Shown here piece by piece: positions 20,994-33,000 of a DNA stretch of 64,000 bases. The position numbers and the translations under genes were made by a program. A model generated the notes under the pieces. It was not told the origin of the DNA and did not search any database. It saw nothing but the letters and a program-made list of their open reading frames with translations. Position 1 is the first letter of the stretch, and each line of letters starts with the position of its first letter. This DNA is from Tolypocladium sp. Sup5 PDA-1 (lineage: Eukaryota; Ascomycota; Sordariomycetes; Hypocreales; Ophiocordycipitaceae): NCBI GenBank assembly GCA_000750105.3, contig JPHH03000022.1, positions 434,001 through 498,000 on the forward strand, read 5' to 3'.

Positions 20994-21844
20994 TCAAAGA
21001 GCAGCGCCTGGGGCTGGCTTCACCATCGGCCTCATGCCTCCCTTGCGCTTCGACTCATCTTGATCCTCATAGCCGAGACGGAGATACAGCGGCGCCCCTG
21101 CATCAGAAGAGTCGAGAAACGTGGCCATGTTAAGCTCAGCAGCGAGCTGAGCGCCATGCTGCACCAGTGCGGACCCATAGCCCTTGCGGCGCGCAGATGG
21201 ATGTGTCATGGCAAGTAAGAGATCTAGTATGCAACAAGATTAGCTCGCTAATACCCATAGCAATCAGGACTTCCCTTCCTTTTGCCCCATCGGCTTGGCG
21301 CTTGTGGAAAGTGGGTGTTGTTTCTTTGAACTTACAAACGTGCGCCGTGTCTCCCATAACGTCACGATGTGAAGCCTGCATCTCGCCAAAGAAGACTTCC
21401 AACTCTTCGCTCGACATTCCCGGCATCGCAGTTCCCCAACGTTCTTGCCAGGACGGAAAGTGTTCTGCTGATGCGCCTCGTGGTAAAACCCAGTGGATGG
21501 CTGCTGATCGTATAATGCCTTTTTAGCAAGAGCTTCGAATTAGTCCCCGTATTATTACGCAGTATTTGTCAGTGTCAGATGATGAATAAGACCTTACCGT
21601 CTTCGTCTCTTATAACGTGTACAATGGGCGACGCCTTTCCAGCGTCTACCCAGCTTTCAGCCCTGGCGAGGTCGGCCATCTCAATCACCCGCGACATGGC
21701 GGCAAAGTGATATGCCCTGCCAATGCCCTTCTCACGAGGAAAGACGGCGCCAAAGGATTTGCCTGGAAAGCTGTCCATGAGCAAATCAGCTATGGGACCA
21801 ACATCGTCTATGGCTGCAATTTCCAGCTTGGGAGGAGTAGCCAT
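20994..21844 (-). CDS. GNAT-family N-acetyltransferase (219 aa)
   Basis: Three exons on the minus strand (21844-21598, 21518-21336, 21223-20994). The N-terminal half (IAAIDDVGPIADLLMDSFPG) opens like many fungal GNAT proteins. The acetyl-CoA-binding motif is in exon 3: LLLAMTHPSARRKGYGSALV, the R/Q-x-x-G-x-G/A loop of the fold, followed by AELNMATFLDSSDAGAPLYLRLGYE, another family signature. Acceptor substrate unknown; amines, peptides and antibiotics are all possible for the family. All introns have consensus ends (gtaagg…aag, gtaagt…tag). The gene is divergent from CHS5 and may be part of the accessory stretch. Confidence 0.82.
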
Positions 21845-22654
21845 GGCTGTGGCGGCTGCCGTGACAGGGTAGGAGGGAAGGGGAGTAAGAAGGATATGCC
21901 GAGCGAGTGAGGATTGAACAAGTCGAAGGACGCTCTTGCTTTGCCTCTTGCTTAATTATATACGAGGATAGGATGGTCTGGACCTGGGCTTCATCGGCGT
22001 GACTCCAAGATTGTGGCTCCAATTTCCTAGATTAGGAACTAGCCCATGTTTGGTGCTATGGTGGCGTAACCTTGAAAGCGCAGAAGGGCCTTGCTGGTTC
22101 CGCCGGGAATAATATCGCCTTCTTCCAGTACTACTGTGGTAAGCATATGTACGAGTACTATCCAGACAGGTCACCCTTTGCGCCTTCTGACGCAGACACA
22201 AGCGGATGGGCTCACAGGGAGCTATGTGACTCAACTAAGTGTGATGGGTGTGTATTCATAGACTGACCCGAGGGTCGGTCACCAACTCGATATGAGGTCT
22301 CCAAGTAACTATAGGGTAACCTGGGCTGCGTCGAGTGCCTCCAGGCTCCACCAACAAATGGTGGCCAACGACAGCCGGATCCAATGACAGGGGCGGATGC
22401 AACACCACCAAGGCGCCAACCCAAGCTCAACGTGTCTACCACATGCTACGCGAAACCCAAGCGCTTCCATCGTCGCCACCTCGACCCAACCACCAGCGTC
22501 GGCAATCACTCGAGGCAACCGCTTGCTGCGAATCTGCTAGACCCAACGCCGGAACCCTCCGCAAAGCGACCGCGCTGTCGTGCGGCTCTCATTCCATCCG
22601 CAGCTTGAGCATCGCCAACAGCACCCGTTACGACGACGGCGACGGCGTTCAACC
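21845..22654. promoter_or_regulatory. Divergent promoter region, GNAT / CHS5
   Basis: About 800 bp. On the minus strand TATATAA (21962-21956) sits about 110 bp before the GNAT start. No ORF is supported; the part near CHS5 is GC-rich. Confidence 0.4.
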
Positions 22655-23893
22655 ATGCTCGTCTCCCTGACCGTCGGCAAGGTCGATGCCGGTGTCACGG
22701 TTCTCCTGACGCCGGATAAGCGCCTGGTATGTCCCTGCCCACCCAATTGACAAGCTGCGGAGAGAACCTTGACTCATGGAACGGCCTGCCGGGCCTCCCT
22801 CTAGATCGAGTTTCCGTCCATTCTCCTCCCGCCAAACATCTCGTCGGGCAGCATCGTCGACATCGCCGTGTCCCAGAACAGCAGCAAGGAGTCCGCCGAG
22901 GAGCAAAAGTTCCGCGCGCTGCAAGACCGCATCTTCAGCTCGTTTGGCGCCTCCGAGCCCGCCACGCCCGCCCTCCGCTGCCGCAACGCCACGCAGACGT
23001 CCGTCGTCCTCGAGTGGGATCCCATCGCGCTCGCCACGGCCGACCTCATGTCGCTTAGCCTGTACCGCAACGGGCAGAAGGCGGGCAACATCCCCCGCCC
23101 CCTGCAGATGCACAGCACCAAGATCAGCGGCCTGGCCGTCGACACCGAGTACACGTTCCACCTGGTCCTGCGGACGAGCGCCGGCACGCGCACGAGCGAA
23201 AAGGTGGTCGTCAGGACCCACAAGATGACGGACCTGAGCGGCGTCACCATTACCACCGGCATCCTGCCTGGCGCCATCAAGGAGAGCCTGGGACAGGCCG
23301 TGGAGCGCATCGGTGCCAAGATCGTGGACGGTGTGCGCATCGACACGACGCACTTTGTCACGACAGAAGGCAGAGGGACGTCGTGGGAGAAGGCCGTCGA
23401 GAACAACATCCCCGTGGTGCGGCCCGAGTGGGTGGAGGCCTGTGAGAAGAATGGCAGGATCCTCGGCGTGACCAAGTTCTACCTCGACGCTATGAGACCG
23501 GGTCCCCCGAGCGACGAGCAGTCCGCTCCGGCTGTGCCGCCAAAGGACGAGTCCTCGTCAGAGACGCCTGCAGGCCAGGCGAAGAAGTCCGAGGATGGCG
23601 AAACAGCCAACGAGAAGGGCAGCAAGGCCGAAGACGACGAGTCCAGCGAGGAGGACGAGACGGAGCCCGAGCAAAAAGCCAAGAGCCCGCTCCCGGACGA
23701 GCAAAAGATGCGGCTAGAGGATATGGAGCAGCAGAAGGTGGCGCTGCGGCCAAAGGAGGGCGAATCGGCAGGGGACAACGAGGCGAAGGACGAGGACGGC
23801 AACGATGACGAGGAAGAGGAAGCCGAGGGCAAGACGAATGGCAAGCCATCGGCCACGCCAGATGGGTCGACGTTCCAGGAGGTTGAGTTGTAA
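22655..23893 (+). CDS. CHS5: Exomer component Chs5 (FN3 + BRCT)
   Basis: Two exons (22655-22726 and 22805-23893) give 386 residues. Residues 1-60 (MLVSLTVGKVDAGVTVLLTP, then IEFPSILLPPNISSGSIVDI) form the N-terminal oligomerisation/cargo-adaptor-binding segment of Chs5. An FN3 domain follows (LRCRNATQTSVVLEWDPI … VRTHKMTDLSG), then a BRCT domain (GVTITTGILPGAIKESLG … RPEWVEACEKNGRIL). The C-terminal ~130 residues are acidic and disordered with runs of Glu and Lys. In yeast, exomer sorts chitin synthase Chs3 from the trans-Golgi to the bud neck. The protein is shorter than yeast Chs5, as expected in filamentous fungi, and no exon seems to be missing. Confidence 0.92.
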
Positions 23894-24015
23894 AACGATG
23901 GGGTCGGAGGTGTTTTAATTAGCTGAAGGGGGCATTAGAAGGACTGGTTGCTATCTTGTACAACTATATCGTCTGGGGCCTTTGCCTGACAACCCGTTCC
24001 TATTGACCCCCTTCA

Positions 24016-24864
24016 TCACGGCGGCACCTCTTCCCCTTTCCAGTCCCAACATCGGCCCCTCTGCTCGACGTCCAGCCCGCATATCACATCCACCATCCTC
24101 TCCGCCGCGTACTCTGGGCTGAACAGCTTCCCCTCGGGCACGTTCCTCCAAAACTCGCGGCTCAGCTCCGTCCTCACCGTGCCCGGGTGGTACGCCACGG
24201 CCAGCGCCCGCTCCCCGCAGCGGGCCTGCAGGAAGAGGTCCAGGCTCCGCGCCAGGCTGATGACGGCGGCCTTGCTCGCGCGGTACGAGAACCACCCGCC
24301 GGAGCGGTCGTCCGTCGTGGAGCCCACGCGCGCGGCCATGCTGAGCCACGTCGCGTGCCTGGGAAGCGGCCGCAGCCCATCGCCCCCATCCCGCGTCCCC
24401 GATTCAACGTCCGGGCCGGGAGTTGCGGTCGCGCGGCGCGGGAGAAAGTCGCAAAAGTGCTTCGCGAGGAGCAGCGGCCCGAGGGCGTTGACCTGGAACG
24501 ACGCCAGGCCCGCCGCGGCGTCGACCTGCGCGGGGGACTTCTCGGGATGCAGCACGCCGGGGATGGCGCACGCGAGGTGCAGGTGGTGCGTCTCGCGCGG
24601 GAACAGCTCCGCGGCGCGGCGCGCGGCGTCCCGGACGGACGGCTCGTCGGCGACGTCGCAGCGCACGAGGCTCAGCCGCCGGGACAGGGCATCATCATCC
24701 CCACGGTGTAGGCCGTCGAGGAGCCTGGCCTTGGCGCTGGACGGGTCGGCGTGCCGCGTGGTGGCCAGGATGGGGAGGCTGGTCGTGAGGAGCAGGCGGC
24801 GGGTGAGGGCGTGGCCGATGCCGCGGCTGGAGGGGCAGATGAAGATCCAGGGTAACGAGGGCAT
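24016..24864 (-). CDS. Short-chain dehydrogenase/reductase (282 aa)
   Basis: Single exon. The start at 24864 (MPSLPWIFICPSSRGIGHAL) puts the cofactor loop S-S-R-G-I-G near the N-terminus, as in classical SDRs; the longer in-frame start adds 48 unlikely residues. Conserved features include CDVAD, NALGPLLLAKHF and the active-site pair Tyr-x-x-x-Lys in FSYRASKAA, with SMAARVG carrying the catalytic Ser. AYHPGTVRTELS follows, as in C-factor-like SDRs. NAD(P)H-dependent reduction of an unknown carbonyl substrate is expected. The gene is convergent with CHS5, about 120 bp away. Confidence 0.85.
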   Translation of the reverse strand: MPSLPWIFICPSSRGIGHALTRRLLLTTSLPILATTRHADPSSAKARLLDGLHRGDDDALSRRLSLVRCDVADEPSVRDAARRAAELFPRETHHLHLACAIPGVLHPEKSPAQVDAAAGLASFQVNALGPLLLAKHFCDFLPRRATATPGPDVESGTRDGGDGLRPLPRHATWLSMAARVGSTTDDRSGGWFSYRASKAAVISLARSLDLFLQARCGERALAVAYHPGTVRTELSREFWRNVPEGKLFSPEYAAERMVDVICGLDVEQRGRCWDWKGEEVPP

Positions 24865-25435
24865 GTTGACGAGTGAGGTGCCTGGACGTGGTGGTGAGAG
24901 TGCAAAGATCGTCGAAGACGTCACCGTGCGACCCCAGAACGACCACCAATTGAGCCCGTGATGACGGCTGAAAGACGACCAAACGTGTAGTTCGTAGCGC
25001 GACTTCAATTGAGTAATTATAAATCAAAGGAAGGTATGCGCGCCGCGCCGTTGCAATTGGCGAAAAGGTCGATTCACAAGTCTCAGCATCACCACTTACC
25101 CCGGGATCCGAATCGATCGACGTCATGCAGCCACCCCGGCCAAGATCGGGAACCAACCGCACGGATGCGCCCCGTTTTCTTAATTTGGCAGTTCTTGTCT
25201 GTTTCAGGGCCTTGACATTATTATCTTTCCAGTATTATTATTCCGCCTTTGCGGAGATGTACTCTGATGGCAGCTGGTAACTGCAACGTCTGGATGCAGA
25301 ACCGTATCCAAAGTCTGCAGCTGAAGACAAAGCCCCGAGCATGTTCGAAACCCATCGCGCGCTATAGTTTGCACGTAAAACACATCATCTGCCTGGCAAA
25401 GTCTCCAACCCAATTATGCACTGGCTCGCGGCTCT
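24865..25435. other. Intergenic region upstream of the SDR gene
   Basis: About 570 bp that serves as the SDR promoter and the 3' flank of the next minus-strand gene. No gene supported. Confidence 0.45.
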
Positions 25436-27760
25436 TTATTTCGCGTGGAATGCTCCCTCGTCGCAAATGGCCAACGTCCGCGCCGTCTTCATTCTCTGCC
25501 TCCGCCTGGCCTCGCCCGCCAGCTCCCTCATCAGCGGCTCAATCGTGCCCAGCCCGCTCATGTCGTCGCTCTTGCTCACGCTGTCGCTCCACGAGTCCTC
25601 ATCGTCTTGCTGGTGATTAGCCAGCTTCTCCAACACCCGGCCCTGCGACAGGCTTGTCCGCCTGGTCACCTTGCGGCGCTCTGCATCGCGACCGACCCGC
25701 TGCACCATGCTCGCAGCCTCGTCGTCCGACGCCCAGTCCCGACCGGCGTCCATCGGCTCCCCGTTCGCCGCCGCCATGGTTCGGTTCATGTTGTCCAGGA
25801 CGGGGACCAGGGCCTTCATCCAGACGTCGCCGTTGCGTTCCAGGCGGCGCAGGCGGCGCTCCATGTCCTTGAGCCGGTGCTCGCGATAGGCCTCATACAG
25901 CCTCATAATCTCCTTGTCCGTCTGCGAGCCGTTGCCGCCCTCGTACGACACCCCGCCCGACGCGAGCTTCTGTGCCTTGGCGCGGGCCAACGCCATGGCG
26001 TCGCGCGCCTTGCGCTCTTGCTCGCGGATTACCCTCCATTCGCGGCGGCGCGTGAGCGACGTGCGGTCCACGGTGCTGTGACTTTGCGGCGGCGTTCCGC
26101 TGGTAGAGACTGGCGGAGTCGGAATGTTGGGATCCTTCACTGGAAGCAACGGTTCGGGACAATCTGGTTGTGCGTCAGATGGCGGCTCGGATGCTGGAGC
26201 CGTCTCTTGTCGTAGGGGACTCGCGCGCTCCTCGAGGGACGGGCAGGGTTCCATGTCCACCACCACCATCAAGCCGCTCATCGTCAACTGCTGAGCTGGC
26301 TTGTCGTTGTCATTCCGTTCAGCTCGTCCCCGGGCATCGTCGTTGGGTTCATCTGCCGGCTTTGGCTTCTCGGTTTCGCTAGTGTCATGCGGTCGACCAT
26401 GCGTTTTCTGGTGCTTTGCACTTCGCATAGCCTCCATGTCTCGCCGCTTCTTGTCCCGCACAACATCCCTTCGACTCTTCGGCGATCCCGGCGTCGGTGG
26501 CGGCGAATCGGCCCTGCGAGACACTATCGGGTTGTCTGATATCACGGTGAGCCCCGGGCCATTGCTGTCTTGCCTCTTGACGGTGGCGGGACGCCCACTG
26601 GTGACTATCGGCGCTGGCTTGTTCGGCTTGTTGGGCTTTGCTTGTTTTGCGGCACATTCGGCCGGTAGGTTTATCTTCGGAACGGCGCCATGTACATGTG
26701 GCCTCGGGGCGTTCCCGTCACGAGGGCCACACGTTGTGTTACGCCAGCGCTCTTGCTGCGATATCAGACCGTCGATCGAGGCAGGGTGGTGCATGTTGCG
26801 GCTGGCCGCCATGCTAGAGCCGCGGGCGGGATAGGCTGACCGCTGGAAGGTCCGGGGAGACTGTCCGCCACGTGCAGATCCTTCTCCCCTCGACGGTGCA
26901 CGGTTCCAAGGCGCCAAGCTGTCGTCGAGCAGAGGGGTATCGAACCGGGTGGGAAGGATCCCGATGTAGTCGTGAGGCTTCCCACCCAAGCTGCCGCTGG
27001 GCCGGTGGCCTGGCACGTGTGAGGTTTTAGCCCGTTGGCTTAGAGGCCACTGACCACCAGAACAGGGAGACCTAGGCTGGGAGAGTGAAGAGCTCGAAGA
27101 TTCAGAAACCTCCGTGACTGGACGTAGCACTGTCACGACGCCCTTGTCGTTCGTATAAGTCCGCACTGGTTCCTTGCTAGGAGTGCCCATTGAAAGGTCC
27201 TGCTGAGGGTAGACGGGATACTGCGACCTCATGTCCTCCCCAAACGGAGAAGCCTCCAGTGGGATCGAGATGGCAATGTGTCGATGGCCGCCGATAGTCA
27301 TCCCTGACACGGCCGAGTCGGGCAGCCGAATGTTCTGGGGCGCTCTGGGCGCAGACTTGCTCCTCTTGCCCATCTTCTTGATCTTTGACCACCGTCCCCT
27401 TTCCTCCTCGGCGTCGGCGCCGTACGGGGTCGACATGAAGTTGTCTGGCGGCGGCGGGTGGTTCCTCAAGAAGTCGATGAGAGCTGCGACGTCATCGCTG
27501 GCTCGAAGGGTTCTGATGGTCTCCCCAAACTGCGGCGTGTCACGGAGATGGAGGTCGCCGGCGTAGAAGCCGCTCCCCGCATCCAACAAGTTTGAGGCGG
27601 ACCTGCGGCGCGCCAGTGTGTCTGAAGTGGGTGATCCGCCCCAGCCAGTATGACTCCGACGATGAATGACGAAAGGGCGAGAGCTCAGGGGAGACGGAGG
27701 AGGAACGTCATCTCCAGATGACGCCGCGAACCACCGACCGGCAGCCACCGACTGAGCCAT
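25436..27760 (-). CDS. Long, mostly disordered hypothetical protein (774 aa)
   Basis: Single uninterrupted ORF. Residues 1-600 are rich in Pro, Ser and Arg with many SP/TP and RxxS sites and look disordered. A short segment near residue 70 (QFGETIRTLRASDDVAALIDFLRNHPPP) may be an ordered helix pair. Residues about 590-740 form two charged helical stretches (EWRVIREQERKARDAMALAR and YEAYREHRLKDMERRLRRLE) likely to be coiled coil. No catalytic motif or membrane segment. I recognise no family. The long open frame and the conserved-looking helical C-terminus support a real gene; a scaffold or signalling role is only a guess. Confidence 0.7.
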   Translation of the reverse strand: MAQSVAAGRWFAASSGDDVPPPSPLSSRPFVIHRRSHTGWGGSPTSDTLARRRSASNLLDAGSGFYAGDLHLRDTPQFGETIRTLRASDDVAALIDFLRNHPPPPDNFMSTPYGADAEEERGRWSKIKKMGKRSKSAPRAPQNIRLPDSAVSGMTIGGHRHIAISIPLEASPFGEDMRSQYPVYPQQDLSMGTPSKEPVRTYTNDKGVVTVLRPVTEVSESSSSSLSQPRSPCSGGQWPLSQRAKTSHVPGHRPSGSLGGKPHDYIGILPTRFDTPLLDDSLAPWNRAPSRGEGSARGGQSPRTFQRSAYPARGSSMAASRNMHHPASIDGLISQQERWRNTTCGPRDGNAPRPHVHGAVPKINLPAECAAKQAKPNKPNKPAPIVTSGRPATVKRQDSNGPGLTVISDNPIVSRRADSPPPTPGSPKSRRDVVRDKKRRDMEAMRSAKHQKTHGRPHDTSETEKPKPADEPNDDARGRAERNDNDKPAQQLTMSGLMVVVDMEPCPSLEERASPLRQETAPASEPPSDAQPDCPEPLLPVKDPNIPTPPVSTSGTPPQSHSTVDRTSLTRRREWRVIREQERKARDAMALARAKAQKLASGGVSYEGGNGSQTDKEIMRLYEAYREHRLKDMERRLRRLERNGDVWMKALVPVLDNMNRTMAAANGEPMDAGRDWASDDEAASMVQRVGRDAERRKVTRRTSLSQGRVLEKLANHQQDDEDSWSDSVSKSDDMSGLGTIEPLMRELAGEARRRQRMKTARTLAICDEGAFHAK

Positions 27761-30029
27761 GGCTACTAATACCGATGCTGGCTGTTCGTTTACTTATCCC
27801 AACAACGATGGCGACGACAGCGCCCTTGCATCCCGTGAAACCTGGCGTCTGTAAGCATAAGGGTTGATATCATACGGCGGCGGGTGGTGTCTGAGCGCGC
27901 AGCATATCACTCGATGCTGCGAGGGACTAATAAAACATACGTATGCTTCTTCTTGTAAAAGGCCGCGACCCAAGGGAGTGTCTCGCTGGGGTCCAACGCT
28001 CGAGCAATGCGGTTCGCAAAGATGCCGATCGACGCACGTTGGATGCAAGTAAAAATGCCGTTTTGCGTCAAGACAGCAACGTGGGTGTAAAAACGCACTG
28101 ACGCAACTTGGCAAAAGTGACAGAGACAACAGCAAGCCCCGGCCTAACAAAACGAAAGAGAACGGGCGCGGGATTTCTTGACAAAGAGAGGAATGGAGCA
28201 ACCCCAGGGAACTCTGGGGAATCGAGTAGAAAATGGATGCGGGAAAAGGAGGGCAACGGCACGAGATCGGCGTCTTCACTGACCCAGTTGGGGAAGAACT
28301 CGAGCTCGCTGGGAGGGCCAACGCAACTCGAGCAATTCCCCGCGGACGCCACTTTGGAGGCCTGGATGGGACGAAACGGTATTAACGTTAGCCCACGGCC
28401 AGAAAATGCCCGGGGGGGGCGTTTGCCATCCATCTGGCTGCGATTCGCTGCGGGCTGGCGCGCCGGGAAGCCATCGCCAGATCTGGACCCGGCCGACAGA
28501 CGACCCCGTTCTCGGGTCTCAGCACTGGCCTCCCCGTGGGACGTCACGGGAGACGGCGTCGAGTCCTCGTCCATGGGCGTCATGGGCGTCATGGGCTTCA
28601 ACGACGCGGTTGCTTTTTCGACGTCTGGATAAAAAGGAACGCCTGCGTGCTAGCGTCGTGACGATCCTGGCAGCGCCGGCAGGGATTGGAGAAGCGTACG
28701 GACTATTACGAGTACATACCCCGTACATACAGAGTGCCGTGGCCCACCAACCCACTTGGCCGGGCTAACAGCAGGTAGGTTCACATGCGCGCAGGGCGAG
28801 GTGATGTTGAGCGGCCTTTGTTCTGTCAGGTGCAAAGACAGCTGACTCGTCAGTCGTCGCTTTGCAGCACTGCGCTGTCAGAGGCGGCTGCGGTAGGGGC
28901 AGAGGGTGTGGTGTGCAGTTGTCAAGAGCGGTCCGTGGAGGTGGCAGCTGGACCGCAAAACGCTCCTCTGGTTCGACGACCATCGTTCGACTCAGGCCCC
29001 ATCGCCTCCATCGCCTCCCCACCCCAACCAGGCTGACGGGCTCCCGCCTGCGCCCAAATCAAACGGCCCCTGGCAATGAGAGAGACGACACCGTGGTTCT
29101 CGTGCCATCCACGTACGACATACGGCTGCGAGGACGAGTTACAGTAATAGTCCGTATTAGAGATGCAATTCTGCGAGTCCCAGGCGCCACCCGACGATCT
29201 GCTCCTGCAGGCCCGCCCCCAATCCCCTGATGTCAACTCTCCCTGGTACGGATTAGAGCCGGGGAGGTCCCTGATCATCACCTGCCGTGCTACTGCACGG
29301 GGCGGTCGAGATATCACCGCTAGGCTGGCAGCGTGTGGTTTGTCCCAGCAGCGCAGGATCCAACTTCCCAACGCAAGGGGCGCCCCCGTAACTTGCAGAG
29401 TAATACCACATCGCGTCACTCCTCCAGTCATCATGGACGCAGATTTCACCACGATGCATATCCGCGACACTTGGGGGCCCGACATCCAAGCAACGGAATC
29501 GCCGCATGTAAACACGTACTCGTAGATCAGGAGGCTCGTCCCACATGACTTTGCACTCGCCTCACGCGTCCGAGTGTCAGACGAGATCAGTCGTCGTCTT
29601 CCCCGGTCTCGCTTTCGGCCCAAATATGAAACACGGCTGCTCCCGCTCCTCTTGGTAATAGGTGACGGCACCAAGTCCACAAGGCGCCGAAGTCGTCTAC
29701 CGCCAAGTGGCGAGCTTCGACATCCTCAACCCAGCACCCTCTATCTTGTTCCACGCAACCAAGCCTACGTCACAATTCGGTAGAGTCTCCGTTGACGAGA
29801 CTCTCCGTGCTCGTCCGCCATTTTGTTCAATCCTACATAATTTACCTCAATCGTAATACACGTCCCAGCCGTCGCTATGCGCCTCCTGGTATGCAATTCC
29901 TAACATCGATCCTCGCACATTCATGTCCGCCAACGCCTTGCAATGCCTCCCTCCATGTAGCCGCCTTTGATGCGCGATTATGATAGCAAAAGGCAGAAAG
30001 GGTCATTCCCTGAATCCGAGTTGTAAACA
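27761..30029. other. Long gene-free region between two minus-strand genes
   Basis: About 2.27 kb. All ORFs here have the composition of shadow frames. It must hold the promoter and leader of the gene starting at 27760. A short three-copy tandem (catgggcgt) occurs near 28572-28598. A non-coding RNA is possible, but I saw no recognisable sequence. Confidence 0.4.
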
Positions 30030-33000
30030 TCAGCGCTTCTTCGGCATGAAGACGCTTGGTTTGGCCTTCTTCCGCGGAGCCTGCGGCGTGGGCTTCTTCA
30101 TCGGCTGCGCGGCTTGTCAGTTTCTCTGTCCGTTCAGGTAGGCAAGATATACAGCTGAGTCTGACCTTGTTGTTCACCTCCGTGCTACTTGGCATATTGG
30201 ATGCCGACGTCGATCCACTCGACTGAGTCGCCGGAGTCGTCTTCGCGGCCGTCACCGGTCTGGTACTCGGAGGCGCGGGTGGCCGCTCTGGAGGCGTCAT
30301 CCCCAGCACCGACATTGCTGACAGGTCTTTCACAGCAGGCCGGCTGGGTTTCTGGCCAAACTTGGCCATTAGTCCGCTGCGCGGTTTGTCGCTGGCCACC
30401 TAGGTACATGTTAGAATGCTCATCGTAGGTGTTGCCCTCGGTTGATTCACGTACCCTCTTGGACCCAGGCTGACCAGACGCTGGGTTGTCCAGTGGCCGT
30501 TTCTTTTGATCCGCGTTCGGGAGCTTGCCTGCTGATGTATGTATGACGGGCGGCTTAGCACCTGACCGCGGAACCACTTCGCTGGAGCCGCGTTGGGCAC
30601 TGGTTGTGCGCATCTCGTCGCCAGCCTTGACGGCAGTGGCAGGCGCACCAGGGACCGCTTCGGGCATCATTCCTGGGCCAGTTCCTGATGCACCCGACAT
30701 GACCACTTCTCTAGAAACCGCGGCTTGGGGAGCTGTCATGAGCATACCACCCGGCTTCGCCGGCTCCAACGGTCGGCGAAGCATCGATAAAATGTCACCC
30801 CGGGTGTATCGATCTCTGTCGCGGGCATCCTGGATCAGCTTTCGCCAAAACTCGCCCTGTACCAGCGCCCGCGAGTCTCCCAGGATCCAGAGTGACGATT
30901 TGGCTCGCGTCAGTCCGACATTCATACGACGGATGTCTGTCATGAAACCGATGCCACCCGTAGAGCTGGCTCGAACGCAAGAGAATATGATGATTTCACA
31001 TTCCCGGCCCTGAAACGCGTCCGTCGTGTTGAACTCGATGAAATCCGTGATGCTTTCGCCATATCGAGACTTGAAGCGGCTTCGGAGCTCAAAGAGCTGG
31101 GCCTTGTAAGGCGTGATGATGCCAATCTTTCCTGTCAAGTCGCACTCCTGATACTTCTTGCTGAAGGTGTCGTAGATCTGCATGGCAACCTCCAGCTCCT
31201 TGATGTTGACGAGTGATTGGCCTCTGCGGCCCTTCTCCTGGACACCTTCGACGTCGAAGAAGCGGTACGCTCCGAGAAGGGCGCTGTTATGCCAGGGCTT
31301 TTGGCGAAGTTGCAGCATGTCCTGCCCATCTTGCAACTGTCCTTCGTAGAATTCCCTGCTCGGGAACATGCTGATCTCCGGATGCATTCGGTACTGCATG
31401 TCCAGGAGATGGACTGATTTGGGGTGGTTCTGCTGCATGCGAACGAACAAGCTCTGGTCGTAGCCGAATCTAGCAGCAGACTGAGACAAGACCGTCGGCG
31501 GTAGCTGCTTGGGATCACCGACCAAGATGCACTTGCAGCATCCGTACTTCAGGGGAATGAGCGCACTCAATTCCACGCACTGCGCCGCCTCGTCAATGAT
31601 GACCGTCTCGAACTCCACCTCCAAGTTGCGGAACATTTCATGTCCACTGCCGCTGAGTGTGGCGCAGAGCACATGTGCAGAGTTGAGAATCTCCTGCTGA
31701 ACCTGGCGGCGGCGCATCTCCATCTCTCGCGCAATGGAGTTGCCGCTGTCCTTGTTGGCATCAATCATCTTTCCGATGTGCATCTGCTGACGCTTGAGAT
31801 CCTCAAACTGCCTCGACAGGCCGTTGTACACGGCTCGATCGTCTTGGCCGCGAGCTTCCTCCAACCGCGGTCGGATCAGCCCCAGCTCCTCCTTGATTTT
31901 GGCGGCGTCTTCATGGAGCTTCTCTCGATCCGCTCTTGCTTTGTCTTTGGTGTTGTCGCCTTCCAGTCGAGCTCGAACAAGCTCATCAAGGGTTACATCT
32001 TTAACAGCCACGTTGATGGCGTCGCTTCTACCCAGACGGAGGACGTTGATGTTTCGAGTCTTGCCCTTGATCGTCGTGACCCCGGCTTTCAATCGGAGCA
32101 CCAGCTCGTCCACTGCGGCGTTGCTGGGCGCACAGACGAGGAGTTTCTTCGATCGGGCCTGGCCAGTTCCGTTTGGGGCGTTGGTCGGGCGCAGTGGAAC
32201 GCCAACGGGTACACCAGCCGCCGACGCTTGGGCAAGCTGGTCAGAGAGAAGCGACCCGACCATTGCCACAATTGTCTTCGTTTTGCCAGTTCCGGGAGGT
32301 CTGTGGTTTCGGTCAGTAGCTGTATGGGCTCCAGTCGGTGCCCGACTTCAACTCACCCTTGGATCAGGGTAAACCCGTCGTTTTCGTGGGCGCCCAGCAC
32401 GGCCAAAGCCTGGCCTCTGTTGAGAGCCCAGTTCTGCATGGCATTGGAGACTCTTTCATCGCCATATCGGATGATTGGCGAGGGTTCGGCTTTCAAGATC
32501 TCATCCATGAGGTCGTAGTACTGCAGGCTCTCCAGTGCGGCATATTCTCTCTCGATTGTCGTCATGTTGGTGATTTTTATCCCGTGGACGCTGACCCCTG
32601 GCGTAAGCGCAGGTGCGAGCGGATTATTACGAGAGGCTACGCGATACGTTATTTCAACGAGATCCTTCTTGTAGGTAATACGATGCACCCGTGCCAGGCA
32701 ATGTTTGGCAGATGGGCTTGCAAGAGGGCTCTCGTCTTGCGATACTAGGAGGATGTCGCCCTCCGACAGCCCCCGTTCTCGATTCACCATGATCGGCATC
32801 GTAAACGTCGCTTCCAGAAAACTGTCAACGCTTGCACGACTGGCAATCTTCATCCCGAAGGACTGAGATGTGAGCTCGTCCTTGGCCGTGATGAAAGAAC
32901 GCCAAGCCTCCGAGGCAAGAAGTGGGAAGAAGGTCTGTTGGTAGGCTCTTGGATCAGGATACTTGGTGGCGACTTCAGTCGCTGCTGGACCATTTGGCGG

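Noticed and set aside
22801..23475. 224-residue minus-strand ORF antisense to CHS5
   Set aside because: CHS5 has clear FN3 and BRCT motifs; the reverse frame has none.
28922..29680. 252-residue minus-strand ORF in the long gap
   Set aside because: Composition is like a random frame; no domain, no splice partners and no TATA logic.
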